From contig NZ_JUIV01000014.1 in the NCBI RefSeq assembly GCF_004151235.1, positions 78,124 to 142,123 on the forward strand: a stretch of DNA of 64,000 nucleotides. Reading direction: 5' to 3'. Positions within the stretch are counted from its first letter, which is position 1. Each line of letters begins with the position of its first letter. Made by a program: the position numbers and the translations under genes. This document shows, in pieces, positions 26,804 through 38,100 of the stretch. The notes under the pieces were generated by a model that did not search any database, was not told the DNA's origin, and was given only the letters and a program-made list of their open reading frames with translations. The DNA comes from Flavobacterium anhuiense (GTDB lineage Bacteria; Bacteroidota; Bacteroidia; Flavobacteriales; Flavobacteriaceae).

Positions 26804-28441
26804 TTATTTGTAAGTTCCTACATAAGTTACAACCGACCTAGCAGGAATTTCTAAACTCGCTGCATCAACCGCAGCTCCTTTTTTCAAACTCATTGTTTCT
26901 GAAGTTGTATAAGGAGTCAATTTATTATCTGTAACTGTTCCTCCTGAAAGCTTTAGATTATATTTTTTAACTGATTTGCTCATGTTAACAGCAACGATTA
27001 CCAGTTTTTTGTTTGCAGCATCTTTATAAGCCGTAACCATAATATCATTCAAAGCAGTTGAATTGTCAACACTAGGAATTTGAACTCTTACCATTCCTGG
27101 TTTAACGAAGAACGAAAAGTTTCCTAAAGCCCAAAGTGTTTTAGAATCTCTGATGTATCCGTCATTTTTACAATAATCTGCATTTCCTGCTCCGTTGCTT
27201 GCGCCATCATCTACGTGAATTAAACCATCTTTGTAATCCCCGCGACTTATTGCGGTCCACCACTGCCAAGACGTAACGCCTCCAATAGCAATATCTGCGC
27301 TGATGATGCGTGCCGTCCAAAGTGCTAATGACATTCCTAAATCTCTACCTGCTCCCGCTCCGCCCGGAAGTTCAGCAGTTCCTGGGCTTTCTAATACACA
27401 ATATTCGGATGACCAAAGACTAACTCCACCAACCGATTGAATTCTTGATGCTGCATCTTGTCTTGACGAAATCAATGTGCTCAATGGCCATGCTTGCCAG
27501 TAACTGTGTCCAGAAATCGTTTTTTCAACATTGCTTAAGCCTGTGATTTTTTTACTAGAGTTCGCAGCAAAAAAATAATCAATCTGATTGGATCTGCTTT
27601 CTTTTCCTGAAACAGTTTTATATAAAGATTCATAAGATCCGGCTTCTCCAACTACAATTTTTGCATCTAAGCCTTTTGATTGCAATTTTGGCGAAAGGAT
27701 ATTTACAAAACTATAAATATTAGCATTGGTCGCTGGAGAGCCTTCTTGTCCAGAACCGTCCCACTCATATTGCGGTTCGTTAAACGGACTCACATAATCG
27801 ATAGTCAAACCATGTTCTGTTTTTAGCTTATCTAAAGATGTTGCCCAGAAATCGGCCAAATCTGGCATTTTACCTTCTTTTAAGTTGTAAAATTCTTTGA
27901 TTGTCGCATGAGCTTTTCCGTTTTGAGTTAAATAAACTGGAGCGCTGTTAGCAAAAGCCAAAAGTTTATCTACACCACGTTCTTTTGCCGCTTTCATAAA
28001 CCAAACCTGACCTGCTTGTTTTGACATGTTGTACGAAACTCCATCCGCAGTAAAACATTCTGTTCTTCTCCATTCATCTGTAATATCACTCGCTTCGCCT
28101 TGTTCGGCACTTCCTGTTCCGAGATTAAAACGCCACAATGACAATCCAATTCCTTTTGGATTTCCGTCAGCATCTACACTTTGGCTAAATAATAAATCGG
28201 CTATTTTATTTTTCTTATCCGTAGGCCAATTTTTCCCTATAAAATTACATTGCCAGGCATCCGAAGCTCCAAAACTTTCCATTGTCTGCAGATTCATGTC
28301 TAAACTCACATTCAATTCCGTCACAGCATTTTCTGAGCCTGAATTTTCAGATTTCTCAGAGTCACAACTTACAAAAAGAGAACTTGCGAAAAGTAAGCCT
28401 GCACACAGCAGACTCACTTTATTTTGATTATTAAACTTCAT
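26804..28441 (-). CDS. GH30 glycosidase, probable endo-beta-1,6-galactanase type, lipoprotein (first copy)
   Basis: I chose the ATG at 28441, 1 bp after the SusD stop, because it gives a lipoprotein signal (LFVSC). The longer start at 28477 lies inside SusD. The 545-residue protein is predicted to be surface-anchored. It has ESFGASDAWQCNFIGKNW, acid/base Glu222 in SPFNEPQYEW, QEGSPATNANI, nucleophile region LWSSEYCVLE, and WQWWTAISRGDYKDG. It is strongly similar throughout to the next gene. A surface endo-acting copy plus a non-lipidated copy is a common PUL arrangement. The 1,6-galactanase specificity is inferred from motif resemblance. Confidence 0.88.
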   Translation of the reverse strand: MKFNNQNKVSLLCAGLLFASSLFVSCDSEKSENSGSENAVTELNVSLDMNLQTMESFGASDAWQCNFIGKNWPTDKKNKIADLLFSQSVDADGNPKGIGLSLWRFNLGTGSAEQGEASDITDEWRRTECFTADGVSYNMSKQAGQVWFMKAAKERGVDKLLAFANSAPVYLTQNGKAHATIKEFYNLKEGKMPDLADFWATSLDKLKTEHGLTIDYVSPFNEPQYEWDGSGQEGSPATNANIYSFVNILSPKLQSKGLDAKIVVGEAGSYESLYKTVSGKESRSNQIDYFFAANSSKKITGLSNVEKTISGHSYWQAWPLSTLISSRQDAASRIQSVGGVSLWSSEYCVLESPGTAELPGGAGAGRDLGMSLALWTARIISADIAIGGVTSWQWWTAISRGDYKDGLIHVDDGASNGAGNADYCKNDGYIRDSKTLWALGNFSFFVKPGMVRVQIPSVDNSTALNDIMVTAYKDAANKKLVIVAVNMSKSVKKYNLKLSGGTVTDNKLTPYTTSETMSLKKGAAVDAASLEIPARSVVTYVGTYK

Positions 28442-28442
28442 G

Positions 28443-30044
28443 TTAGTATCCAGGATTTTGTTTAATGACATTACCACTCAAGTCGATTTCTAATTGCGGA
28501 ATTGGCCACAATAAGTGTTTAGAAGGATCAAAATTGATTCCTTTGTCTTGCGGTTCTCTCAAGTTAGTTGTTTCATAAGGATCTGTTGAACTTAAATTGT
28601 ATTTCACAAAAGTTCCGTTTGGTCCCATTAAAGATTCTATAACTGGTCTTCCTGTTGTTGGGTCCTTTTCGCGACGGATATCAAATAAACGCAATCCCTC
28701 AAAAGCCAATTCTAAACGGCGTTCTTTATAGATTTGTCTCAATAAAGTTGGTCCCGAAATTCCTGTTTTTGGATCCAATTTCACACGTGCTCTAATGATA
28801 TTGATATCTGCTAAAGCATCTCCGCCTAAATGGTAATTCGCTTCTGCTCTTGTTAAATACATTTCCGCCAAACGAATCAATGGAATGTTTAATGGCAAGT
28901 GGCCGTCTTTTTTATCTAAAGAACGACGAGTTGCTATCGGAATATAATATTTACGGCAGATACGTCCTGATTTATTATCATTTAAGCTAAACTTATGTGT
29001 TGGGTTTAAAACTTCATCTCCATAAGCAGCTTCTCCCCATTTTGTAATAGTACTTCTGCGACGAATCACATCATTTTCAGAAAGATAAGCATTTTCTAAG
29101 TCACTTGTTGGCATACACCATCCCCATCCGTCTAAAACATCAGCAGCATCATTGCTTGGGAAATTCTTCTTGTCTTCTCCTCTTGCTCCAGATAAAGTTG
29201 GCAAAGCCGCTCCTAAATCTCTATTTTGAACAGAAGATGACTGCGCTTCTAAAATAGATTCTACTCCGTTATGATTGTTTACATTCCAAATATTTAAAAA
29301 ATCTGCTTCTAACTGAAAAGGTCCTTCTGTAATAACTTTGTTCGAATAAGTTTTTGCTTCGGCCCATTTTTCTTGAAATAAAGAAACACGTGCCAATAAA
29401 GCATAAGCCGCCCATTTGTTTATTCTGCCGTCTCTGTTTACAGGAGCACTTTCTAATTTAGCTGCCGCATCTTTAAGATCGGTTTCAATTTGTGCATATA
29501 CTTCTGCCGCAGAACTTCTCTGCAAAGTTAAATCTCCTGTTCCTAAAGATTTTGTATACAAAGGAACTCCTCCAAAAAGATTTACCAATTCGTAGTAGCA
29601 ATAAGCGCGCACAAATAAAGATTCTCCCATATATTGGTTTTTCTGAGCATCTGTAATTGGCGATTGAGCCATTCTTTCTAAACCAATGTTTGCAGATTGA
29701 ATGGTATAATAATGAGCTGTATAAATACTATTCATATCTCCCATATTATCAGGAGTGATAAGATATTGCGAGCATGGTCTATGAGCTCCGCTATCTTGTC
29801 CTGTATTTCCCATCCAAGCGTCATCGGTAGACATTTCGTTGGTTACTCTTGGCGCTGTTAATGTCCACCAGTCTTTGGCCAGCAGTAATCGCTGTGTTAA
29901 TTCATTGGCATAATTTTCGCACTCTTGCGCGGTTTGAAAATAATTTTCTAAAGTCTGCGTTCCTCTTTGTTCTTTTTCAATAAAATCGCTACAAGAAACT
30001 GCTAATAGAGAAAAAGTTATTATTGATACTATTATTTTTTTCAT
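28443..30044 (-). CDS. SusD/RagB family outer-membrane lipoprotein
   Basis: The 533-residue protein has a lipoprotein signal ending AVSC (Cys18), followed by SDFIEKEQRGTQTLENYFQT. TPR-like helices include GESLFVRAYCYYELVNLFGG. The C-terminal hallmark is YKERRLELAFEGLRLFDIRR and LLWPIPQLEIDLSGN, ending QNPGY. It starts 11 bp after the SusC stop and is followed after 1 bp by a GH30 lipoprotein gene, so the surface glycan-capture and cutting functions are co-expressed. Confidence 0.95.
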   Translation of the reverse strand: MKKIIVSIITFSLLAVSCSDFIEKEQRGTQTLENYFQTAQECENYANELTQRLLLAKDWWTLTAPRVTNEMSTDDAWMGNTGQDSGAHRPCSQYLITPDNMGDMNSIYTAHYYTIQSANIGLERMAQSPITDAQKNQYMGESLFVRAYCYYELVNLFGGVPLYTKSLGTGDLTLQRSSAAEVYAQIETDLKDAAAKLESAPVNRDGRINKWAAYALLARVSLFQEKWAEAKTYSNKVITEGPFQLEADFLNIWNVNNHNGVESILEAQSSSVQNRDLGAALPTLSGARGEDKKNFPSNDAADVLDGWGWCMPTSDLENAYLSENDVIRRRSTITKWGEAAYGDEVLNPTHKFSLNDNKSGRICRKYYIPIATRRSLDKKDGHLPLNIPLIRLAEMYLTRAEANYHLGGDALADINIIRARVKLDPKTGISGPTLLRQIYKERRLELAFEGLRLFDIRREKDPTTGRPVIESLMGPNGTFVKYNLSSTDPYETTNLREPQDKGINFDPSKHLLWPIPQLEIDLSGNVIKQNPGY

Positions 30045-30055
30045 GATCGTTTTGA

Positions 30056-33000
30056 TTAAAATGCAACATTAAGTCCCATCAAGATTGTTGGCTGTACCGG
30101 ATAATTCCATCCTCCAAAACCTGATCCTTTTACTCTGTCTTGTTTATCAGGATCACCTCCTGCTACTTCAGGATCAACTCCCGTGTACTTTGTCCATGTC
30201 CATAAATTTTGTCCTGACAATGATACTCTCAATTTATCCAGTCCAAATTTGTTATAGAAAGAGTATCCCACCTGCAAGTTTTTCATGCGGACAAAAGAAC
30301 CATCTTCAACATAAAGAGAAGAGAATTTGGTAAAGTTTTCATTGTTATCATCTTTAGACAAACGAGGAATATAATTCGAAGTTCCTTCACCATGCCAAGC
30401 CATCTGTTCTAATCCTCTCACTTTATTTGTTAAACTTGCCCCGTTATATAAATCTGAAATATTGGTGTTTACAATATCGTTTCCGATACTCGAGTAAAAA
30501 TTAGCTACCAAATCAAATCCTTTGTAAGCAAAATTTAGATTCAATCCAATGTTGTAATCTGCCCAAGGAGAACCAATTTTGGTTCTGTCTTTGTCATCTA
30601 ATTTTCCGTCGCCGTTAATATCTTTAAAACGAACATCTCCCACTTGTGCATATGGCTGTAATTTCGTTCCGTGCTCATCTGTATGTGAGTTTAATTCCGT
30701 TTGGTTTTGGAACAATCCATCAGCTACATATCCGTAAAAATAGCCTGGCTCATCTCCTTTTACCGTCAAAGTTCTATTGCTTGAACCGTAAAGTCTTTCA
30801 CCGTCAGCAGAAAGCGACAACATGTCTACATTTACCGTAGTAAAAGTTACATCTACACCATACGAGAAATCACCTTTTTTATCTTTATAAGAAAGTAACA
30901 AATCTATACCGCTTGATTGCATTGATCCAATGTTTGTCCACATTGTAGAATATCCTGGGAACCCGCTATAAGTTGGAAACTGTTTTAAGAATAACATATC
31001 ATGTGTCTGTTTTTTGTAGTATTCCAATGAACCAGTAACCTTATTTTTCCAAAATCCGAAATCAAGACCAAAGCTCATATCTTCTACCGTTTCCCATTTA
31101 ATGTCTTTATTTGCCATTGAAGAAGGAAAAGAAGTATCTACAACTTGACCTCCAATTACATAATATCCTTGCCCGATGTTTGATTGATAAACTGCATCTG
31201 GCAAACCTTGATTACCAACTTTACCCCATCCTGCTCTTAATCTTAAATCGCTAACAACATCTTTGGCAGATTCCATAAAGCCTTCGTTTAAAATTCTCCA
31301 AGAAACTGATGCCGAAGGGAAATTTGCCCATTTGTTATTGGTCATGAATTTTGAAGAACCATCACGTCTGAATGTTCCTGTAAAATAGTATTTACCGTCG
31401 TAGTTATAAGAAAAACGAGAAATATAAGACATTAATGAACTAGACCAGCTGTTTCCTTTACTGTCTTTATTTTTAGTAGCAGCATTTAACTCTCTCATAG
31501 AATCTGAGTTATTTGGCACACCTTCGCCATAACCCCAAAGATTATTTCCGTTGTATTCTTCCATCGTGTTACCAATCATCAAAGAAGCATTGTGTTTCTC
31601 TGCAAATGTTTTAGAATACGTAATGGTATTTTGCCAAGTCCAATCCACATTTGTCGTATTCCACTTTTCAACACTATTGATTTCGGCTTTTTCATGCGCT
31701 GCGTCAATTACAAAATCAGGACTGAATTTATTTCTTACTTCGTCTCCAACTTCAACAGACGCTTGTGTGCGGAATACTAAACCTTTGATTGGTTCGTATT
31801 GCAAATATCCGTTTGTATTTAAGTTGTATTTGTTTGTATAATCATCATAACGTTTTACAGCTGCAACTGGATTCCAAACATAAGATGGAGATCTTGCATA
31901 AATGCTGTATTCATTTTCTGTTCCGCTTAATTGATCTGCTGGTTTGTAAATTGGCGTAATTGGATCTATTTTATCAAAGTCCGCCCAGTTTCCAGGTGCT
32001 CCCCAAGTTTCATAACGAGGGTTTAAGGTGATTCCTGCTGAAAATTTATCAGAGAATTTAAAATCATTTGAAATTCTCATCGTTACTCTTTCCCAACCGC
32101 CTATTCCATACATAGAATCAGAATCATAATAATTTAAACTGATGGCATACGTATGCTTATCAGAACCGCCTGAAAGACCTAAAGAAGCATTTGTAACTGG
32201 TGTTCCTGTTCTAATTCCTGCCTTCCACCAATCTGTCGTTTTTCCTCTGTATTGAGATGGATTTGGCAAATAGTCTGAATAGCCAGAATTATTATAAGCT
32301 TTATTCATAATTGTTGCATAACCCTCGGCATCAGCCATATTATAAGGATTATTCATAATTTGCATACCAGAACTTAAATCAAAATTGAATCTCGTTTTTC
32401 CAACTTTTCCTTTTTTCGTAGTAATTAAAATAACTCCGTTCGATGCACGAGAACCATAAATTGCACTTGCAGAAGCGTCTTTAAGAACCTCCATAGATTC
32501 AATTTCATTCGTACTTAAGAAATTGATGCTTGTCCCCATCGGAATTCCGTCTACCACATACAAAGGATCTGTATTTAAGTTTAAAGTCGAAATACCACGA
32601 ATTAAAACCCTTGGCTGCGCGCCTGGACCTCCTTGTCCTGTAACCTGCACTCCAGAAACTTTTCCTTGAAGTGATTCTGCTACGTTACCAACTGTCATAG
32701 TTTGCAATTCTTTTCCTTTTACAGAAGAAATCGAACTCGTAACATCGCTCTTTTTTACGGCCGCATAACCTACTACCACTATCTCATCTAGCGCTTGACT
32801 TGATTCCTGCATTACTACACTAATCTCTGTTTTATCTCCAACTGATACAAGCTGGGAAGTAAAACCTACAAATGAAAATTCGATTTGTGCATTTTTGTTT
32901 GGAACACTTATCGCATAATTTCCATCAAAATCGGTCGCTGCCGATGTTGAAGTTCCTTTCACTATTACATTTACTCCTGGAATCGGCACATTGGCTTTAT

Positions 33001-33088
33001 CCTTAACAGTACCTTTTATTTTTATTTGTCCAAAAGATACAGCAGTACACAAAAGGGCAATAAAAAATCCTATATATTTAAATTTCAT
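30056..33088 (-). CDS. SusC/RagA TonB-dependent outer-membrane receptor
   Basis: The 1010-residue protein has a signal peptide (VSFGQ) and an N-terminal carboxypeptidase-regulatory-like domain (IKGTVKDKANVPIPGVNVIV). The TonB-box region is LDEIVVVGYAAVKKSDVTSS. The plug domain contains QVTGQGGPGAQPRVLIRGIS and ASASAIYGSRASNGVILITT, followed by a long beta barrel. It ends SLSGQNLWTWTKYTGVDPE and a final strand to GLNVAF. This is full length for SusC. Together with the next gene (SusD) it forms the oligosaccharide importer of the PUL. It lies 46 bp after the SusE/F-like gene. Confidence 0.96.
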   Translation of the reverse strand: MKFKYIGFFIALLCTAVSFGQIKIKGTVKDKANVPIPGVNVIVKGTSTSAATDFDGNYAISVPNKNAQIEFSFVGFTSQLVSVGDKTEISVVMQESSQALDEIVVVGYAAVKKSDVTSSISSVKGKELQTMTVGNVAESLQGKVSGVQVTGQGGPGAQPRVLIRGISTLNLNTDPLYVVDGIPMGTSINFLSTNEIESMEVLKDASASAIYGSRASNGVILITTKKGKVGKTRFNFDLSSGMQIMNNPYNMADAEGYATIMNKAYNNSGYSDYLPNPSQYRGKTTDWWKAGIRTGTPVTNASLGLSGGSDKHTYAISLNYYDSDSMYGIGGWERVTMRISNDFKFSDKFSAGITLNPRYETWGAPGNWADFDKIDPITPIYKPADQLSGTENEYSIYARSPSYVWNPVAAVKRYDDYTNKYNLNTNGYLQYEPIKGLVFRTQASVEVGDEVRNKFSPDFVIDAAHEKAEINSVEKWNTTNVDWTWQNTITYSKTFAEKHNASLMIGNTMEEYNGNNLWGYGEGVPNNSDSMRELNAATKNKDSKGNSWSSSLMSYISRFSYNYDGKYYFTGTFRRDGSSKFMTNNKWANFPSASVSWRILNEGFMESAKDVVSDLRLRAGWGKVGNQGLPDAVYQSNIGQGYYVIGGQVVDTSFPSSMANKDIKWETVEDMSFGLDFGFWKNKVTGSLEYYKKQTHDMLFLKQFPTYSGFPGYSTMWTNIGSMQSSGIDLLLSYKDKKGDFSYGVDVTFTTVNVDMLSLSADGERLYGSSNRTLTVKGDEPGYFYGYVADGLFQNQTELNSHTDEHGTKLQPYAQVGDVRFKDINGDGKLDDKDRTKIGSPWADYNIGLNLNFAYKGFDLVANFYSSIGNDIVNTNISDLYNGASLTNKVRGLEQMAWHGEGTSNYIPRLSKDDNNENFTKFSSLYVEDGSFVRMKNLQVGYSFYNKFGLDKLRVSLSGQNLWTWTKYTGVDPEVAGGDPDKQDRVKGSGFGGWNYPVQPTILMGLNVAF

Positions 33089-33134
33089 ATTAAGCTGTTT
33101 TATTTGTTAATGTTACAACTAAGGTTATAACCAA

Positions 33135-34535
33135 CTATTTTTTTGTTATAAATACTCTTTCCAATTCGGTATCTAAAACTACTTTGTAAACACCCGGAGC
33201 TGCTGGATATTTGGCATTGCCATTTTCTCCCGGAGACATCGTTGCAATTCCATTTTTAATTAATCTCCAAGAAGGATCCCACCATTGGCCTGTGAAAGTT
33301 GCTTCTATAGTTCCCGTTAAAGTGTATTCACCCACTAATTGATAAGGATTGCTAGGATTATTAGCTAAGTGTAATCCTTTTTGCACCCAAGCATCCCAAG
33401 TATCCCAAGTTGCGCCTTGAATACCGCCACCACAAACACTTACAAACGGTTTTCTTAACGCAGCATCATCATGCCATAAACCATTTGCAATATCTGCCCA
33501 AACTTTACTCGTTGGAGTATATTTTTCTGCAGTATATTTTAAAGTATTTGGATTTACTTTTATTTTATAATATCCTTTTGTTGGCAAAATAATTGGCGTT
33601 GAAGCAACATCATCTACTAATTCTCCAGAAGCATTTAAACCAAAGCAATGAGGGGCAAAATCAGATTCCTGACCTAAGAAATATACTTCTTTGTTGTCTT
33701 TATCGGCGTAATACTTGAATTCGAAATCCTGTCCGCTTTTTTCATGGAAATACATCGGAACTCCAACTGCATCTGTAGTAAGATTAGTCCCTTTTGGCTG
33801 ATCGCATAAATAGATCGCTGGATATTCATTGGTAGCCACGATATTTACGTTTAATGCTCCTGAATTTGGAATCGCAAATTTATCTTTAGCTGTAATTGTT
33901 AAAACATAATTGGCAGCCGTTACTGGCAATTTGTACGTTTTATTGAATGTATATGACTGTGGAGATCCTGACAACTGAATCATTTCATCGATTCCTAAAG
34001 CTTCGCATTTTACTTGCACATAATCGATTCCTGAATCATCGTTTACCACAAAATTTACTGGCATTTCATTGCTTGTAGACAATAAAATAACTGCTCCTTC
34101 TTTTGGTGTAATCATTGTTATGCTAGGAGCCGCAAACTCACCATCTAAACGCAGATTAATCTCTTCGTTTACAACATTGCCTGAAACATCTGTAATAGCT
34201 AGTTTAATTTTGAAAGCTTCCGACGTTCCTCTGTCAGCAGGAATTTCAAAAAAATAACTCAAATCATACGACTTTAAAAGCGGATTTGTTCCAAAAGAAA
34301 TTACTTTATCCAGAGATAATTCTGGAATCTGAATTTGTACGCTTTTTAATCCTAAATCGTCTGCAAGCGCAGCTTTAATTTCAAATTTTCTACTCGGAGC
34401 TCCATAGATCTCTTTTGTAGAAACTACCACCGTAGGATTATCAGAACTTGGAAATCCTGATTCATTATTTTGGCATCCAGTTGTTGCGAGAAGGCCAAAA
34501 AGAGCAAGAAAAAATAAAAATACATTTTTTTTCAT
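33135..34535 (-). CDS. SusE/SusF-like surface glycan-binding lipoprotein
   Basis: The start is ATG 34535. The longer reading from 34583 adds 16 residues before a good lipoprotein signal (LLATTGC). The 466-residue product has repeated Ig-like domains: one near SRKFEIKAALADDLGLKSVQ, another at PSITMITPKEGAVILLSTSN, and a C-terminal SusE/F-type part with YLGQ-like features (EVYFLGQESDF, PGVYKVVLDTELERVFITKK). Such proteins bind glycans at the cell surface and do not cut them. It is the first gene of the PUL operon, before SusC, which is unusual because SusE/F normally follow SusD. No enzymatic motif was seen. Confidence 0.8.
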   Translation of the reverse strand: MKKNVFLFFLALFGLLATTGCQNNESGFPSSDNPTVVVSTKEIYGAPSRKFEIKAALADDLGLKSVQIQIPELSLDKVISFGTNPLLKSYDLSYFFEIPADRGTSEAFKIKLAITDVSGNVVNEEINLRLDGEFAAPSITMITPKEGAVILLSTSNEMPVNFVVNDDSGIDYVQVKCEALGIDEMIQLSGSPQSYTFNKTYKLPVTAANYVLTITAKDKFAIPNSGALNVNIVATNEYPAIYLCDQPKGTNLTTDAVGVPMYFHEKSGQDFEFKYYADKDNKEVYFLGQESDFAPHCFGLNASGELVDDVASTPIILPTKGYYKIKVNPNTLKYTAEKYTPTSKVWADIANGLWHDDAALRKPFVSVCGGGIQGATWDTWDAWVQKGLHLANNPSNPYQLVGEYTLTGTIEATFTGQWWDPSWRLIKNGIATMSPGENGNAKYPAAPGVYKVVLDTELERVFITKK

Positions 34536-34758
34536 TTCTTTAATTTTTGAGGTTAGGTTAGTTAGTTTTTTTCTAAAAGTCAAAGTTTGTTTTTTAATAT
34601 CGTAGGTTATTCGAGATTGTGCTATTTTTATATGAGGCAGAAAAAATAGCAGTACATCATTATGTGGTCATTTTCATATTGTTTTGAGTTTGGTTACATG
34701 GTTAGATATTTCTTTTTTATTTCTTTTTAAGTTTATAATAAGTGCCTTTTTTAAGTAA

Positions 34759-34910
34759 CCCGCAGCTTAAATTAACTGCGGGATGATAAGTAATGTAAAC
34801 CAACCATTACTGATCTAACATTTAAAGAGTGCTCAGCTCTTTAAACAGATAACTAACTATCTTAATTAACACTTATGACCAATAGCAAAACTCTATTTAT
34901 GATTGCTATT
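34759..34910. promoter_or_regulatory. Three inverted repeats in the PUL leader region
   Basis: The 580-bp gap between the hybrid sensor gene and the SusE/F-like gene (34536-35163) holds no credible ORF. Three palindromes stand out: CCCGCAG/CTGCGGG (34759-34782), TTTAAAGAG/CTCTTTAAA (34821-34845) and AATAGCA/TGCTATT (34881-34910). The first could terminate or regulate transcripts; any may be an operator. Which protein binds is not evident. Confidence 0.45.
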
Positions 34911-35163
34911 ACTGCAAAGAAATGTCTAAATAACACTTCTTATGAGGGGTAAATTGGAAAAAAAAGGAGGTTAAAATTGCAATTAACCATTATTTTGAAT
35001 CAAATTTTAAAGAGTATTTAAAATCATGGGGGATTTTTTACAAAATATATAATTATTGAATAAATAGCAGTTTTTCACCTAAAACGTTTGAGTTGAATAA
35101 AAAAAAATAACTCTTCATTAAAAAAAGAAGCAAATTATGCAACAAAAAAACTTAGTCCATAGC

Positions 35164-38100
35164 TTATTTAATGATATTCAAGTCAGAATTGAATGACGTT
35201 TTATACTTTTTAATATATTCTGAAGGAGTTATGCCAAAAAGTTTTACAAACTGCTGTCTAAAATATTTTGGATCTTCAAATCCAACTTCAGTACTCGCCT
35301 GAGTTATATTCATATCTTCAGTCAGCATAAGCATTGCTGCTCTTCTTATTCGCAAAGAACGAATAAAAGCATTTAAGGTTTGACCAGAAATAATTTTGAT
35401 CTTAGTATAAAGCGTTCTGTGGCTCATTCCCATTTCAAGTGCAAAAGTTCGAATCGTGAAGTCTTTTTTATGAATATTAGCTTCAACAATTTCTATGCAC
35501 TTTTTTAATATCTCTTGATATTCAACAGGAACTTTCTGAGTATTTTCTTTTAATGTTATACTATCTAAGAAATAGGTTCGCAAGTTATGGCGATTTCGCA
35601 ATAGAGAATCGACTCTTGCTGTGAGAATATCATCATCAAATGGTTTTGTAATATAGTCATCTGCCCCCTCATTAATTCCTTGCAAATGAGTTTCCGGATT
35701 TTTAGATGCTGTTAGTAAAATAACTGGAATATGTGATAAAGCGTTATCTTCTTTAATTCTTCGGCACAACTCTAAACCGTCCATAGCTTCCATTGCAATA
35801 TCACTTATGACAAGATCTGGCATATGCTTTTTGGTCATTTTTAAACCTTCTTCTCCATTTTCAGCACTGTAGACTATATAATTATCAGCAAAAAGCTTAA
35901 TAAGGTACGCTCTAATTTCTGCATTGTCATCAATAATCAAAACAGTTCGCTTGTCGCTTAACATAGTCTTCTTAAAATCACTGTCTGCTATTGAAGTCAC
36001 TGCTGCAGGAATCGGTTCTTCGATTTCATCTGGAATCAATTCATCAAATAATTGGCTTCGCTGCGGCTTTTCATTGGTGATTTCTATATCCTCAAAATGA
36101 CTATTTCCTTTTAAAAATGCCAATTTAAATGTACTTCCCTTTCCTTTTTCACTACTGCAGATTACAGATCCTTTATGTTTGTCAACGAAATATTTTACAA
36201 TATAAAGTCCAATGCCAAAACCAGTTCCAACTGAAACCTTCGAATTAATTTGTCTGAATTTTTCAAAAATAACATCAATATCTTTTTTATCAATTCCATC
36301 TCCGCTATCACTTATTTCAAGAAAAACTTCATCATCATTTTCAGTTACTGTCAAATTGATTTCGCCTCCAATTGGCGTGTATTTAAAAGCATTTGACATT
36401 AAATTAAACAGTGAAATTTCAATCTTTTCATAATCCCCAATAATGGTAATTTCGTGCTCTGGAATAATGAAATTATAACTAATCTGTTTTTCCTTTGCCT
36501 GATTGACGAAGCATTGATACACTTCATTCGATAGATTATTTACATCTATTGGAGACAAACGCAAGGAATCGGTATCGTTTTCTGCTTTTCTTAGTAAAAG
36601 TAATTGATCTACCAAACTTAAAAGTCTTCTGGCATTTCGATGGGCAATTGCCAAATCGCTTCCAGAAGAACCGTTCTCTACAATTTCTTTTTGAACTGCT
36701 TTTTTCAGCGGATTAATAATCAGCGAAAGCGGTGTTCTAAATTCGTGCGAAATATAAGTAAACATAGACGACTGCTTTTCGGCAATCTCTTTTTCTTTCT
36801 TGCTTTCAAGCTCTGCGATTTTAACCTTATACTTTAATTTTTCTTTGTTTTTGTTATAATCCAAGTATAAAAACAGTATTCCTCCAATTGCTAAAAGATA
36901 CAAGGTATAAGCCCACCACGTTCTATACCAAGGCGGTAAAACTGTTATAGAAACTAGACTGACTTCTTTATTCCATCCGCCTTGAAAATTGTTTGTCTTT
37001 ACTTTAAAAGTGTATTTCCCTTCTGGAAGCCGTGAATAATTTGCTTTTCGCGCCTGGCCCACATAATTCCACTGCTGATCCCAACCTTCTAAAAAATAGG
37101 CATAATTTATCTTATCTGCGTTATTGTAGTCTAGCGCCACAAATTCTAATGAGAGTGTGGTTTGATCGTATTCCAGACTAACCCCTTTTATTTTATTAGA
37201 ATCGATATCAACCTCAGCTTTACTTTCTTCAATCAGTTGATTATTGACGTAAAAATCGGTCAGCAATACATTATTTTTTTGATTCAAACCCTTTATAGCC
37301 TGAGGATAAAAAATATTAAAACCGTTTATTCCTCCAAAAAGAAATTCCCCAGATGAAAGTTTTATTCCTGCATTAAAACTAAACTGATTGCTTTGCAGCC
37401 CGTCATTTACAGAAAAATTACGGAAAGTTTTATTCTTTTTATCATATCGGCAGATTCCGTTATACGTACTCATCCATAAATTTCCTTCTTTATCTTCTAA
37501 TAACCTCAGAATGGAATTTGAAGGCAGACCATCATCTATTGTTAATCTTTTAAATGTATTTGTCTTTCTGTCAAATAAAAGCAATCCCCCTTCCTGAGTT
37601 CCCACCCAAAGATTTTTGTCCTTGTCTTCGTAAATACATCTGATAGGATTGCCAATTACTTTTTTAGTTATTTTTCGAGTATTCTTTTCAATAGATAAGA
37701 GTGAGGTATAATTTCCTGCCCATAGTTTTCCATCGGAAGTTTCGATCATGCATTGCAGGTTATCGATTCTTTTGTCGAAAAGCTCAAAAACATCTTTATT
37801 TCGGTTTAAAAGATACAGTGTGCCTTCATTTGTTGAGCTTGCCCAAATATTTGCTTTCGAATCTTTAAAGACAAACCAGATATTTTTTTCAGTTTGTTTG
37901 GTATTAGGATTATAGCACGAATATTTTTTTACGCTATTAGCGACCTTGTTTATTTTATTGATTCCTCCCGCCCAGGTAGAAATCCAAATATCATTATTAT
38001 CGCGAATTATTCCTGTAATAAAATTGCTAGAAAGCAAGTTCCCATAATTCGTATAACTGTTGTTTTTTCTATCCCAATATTTTAAACCCGCACCGTCTGT

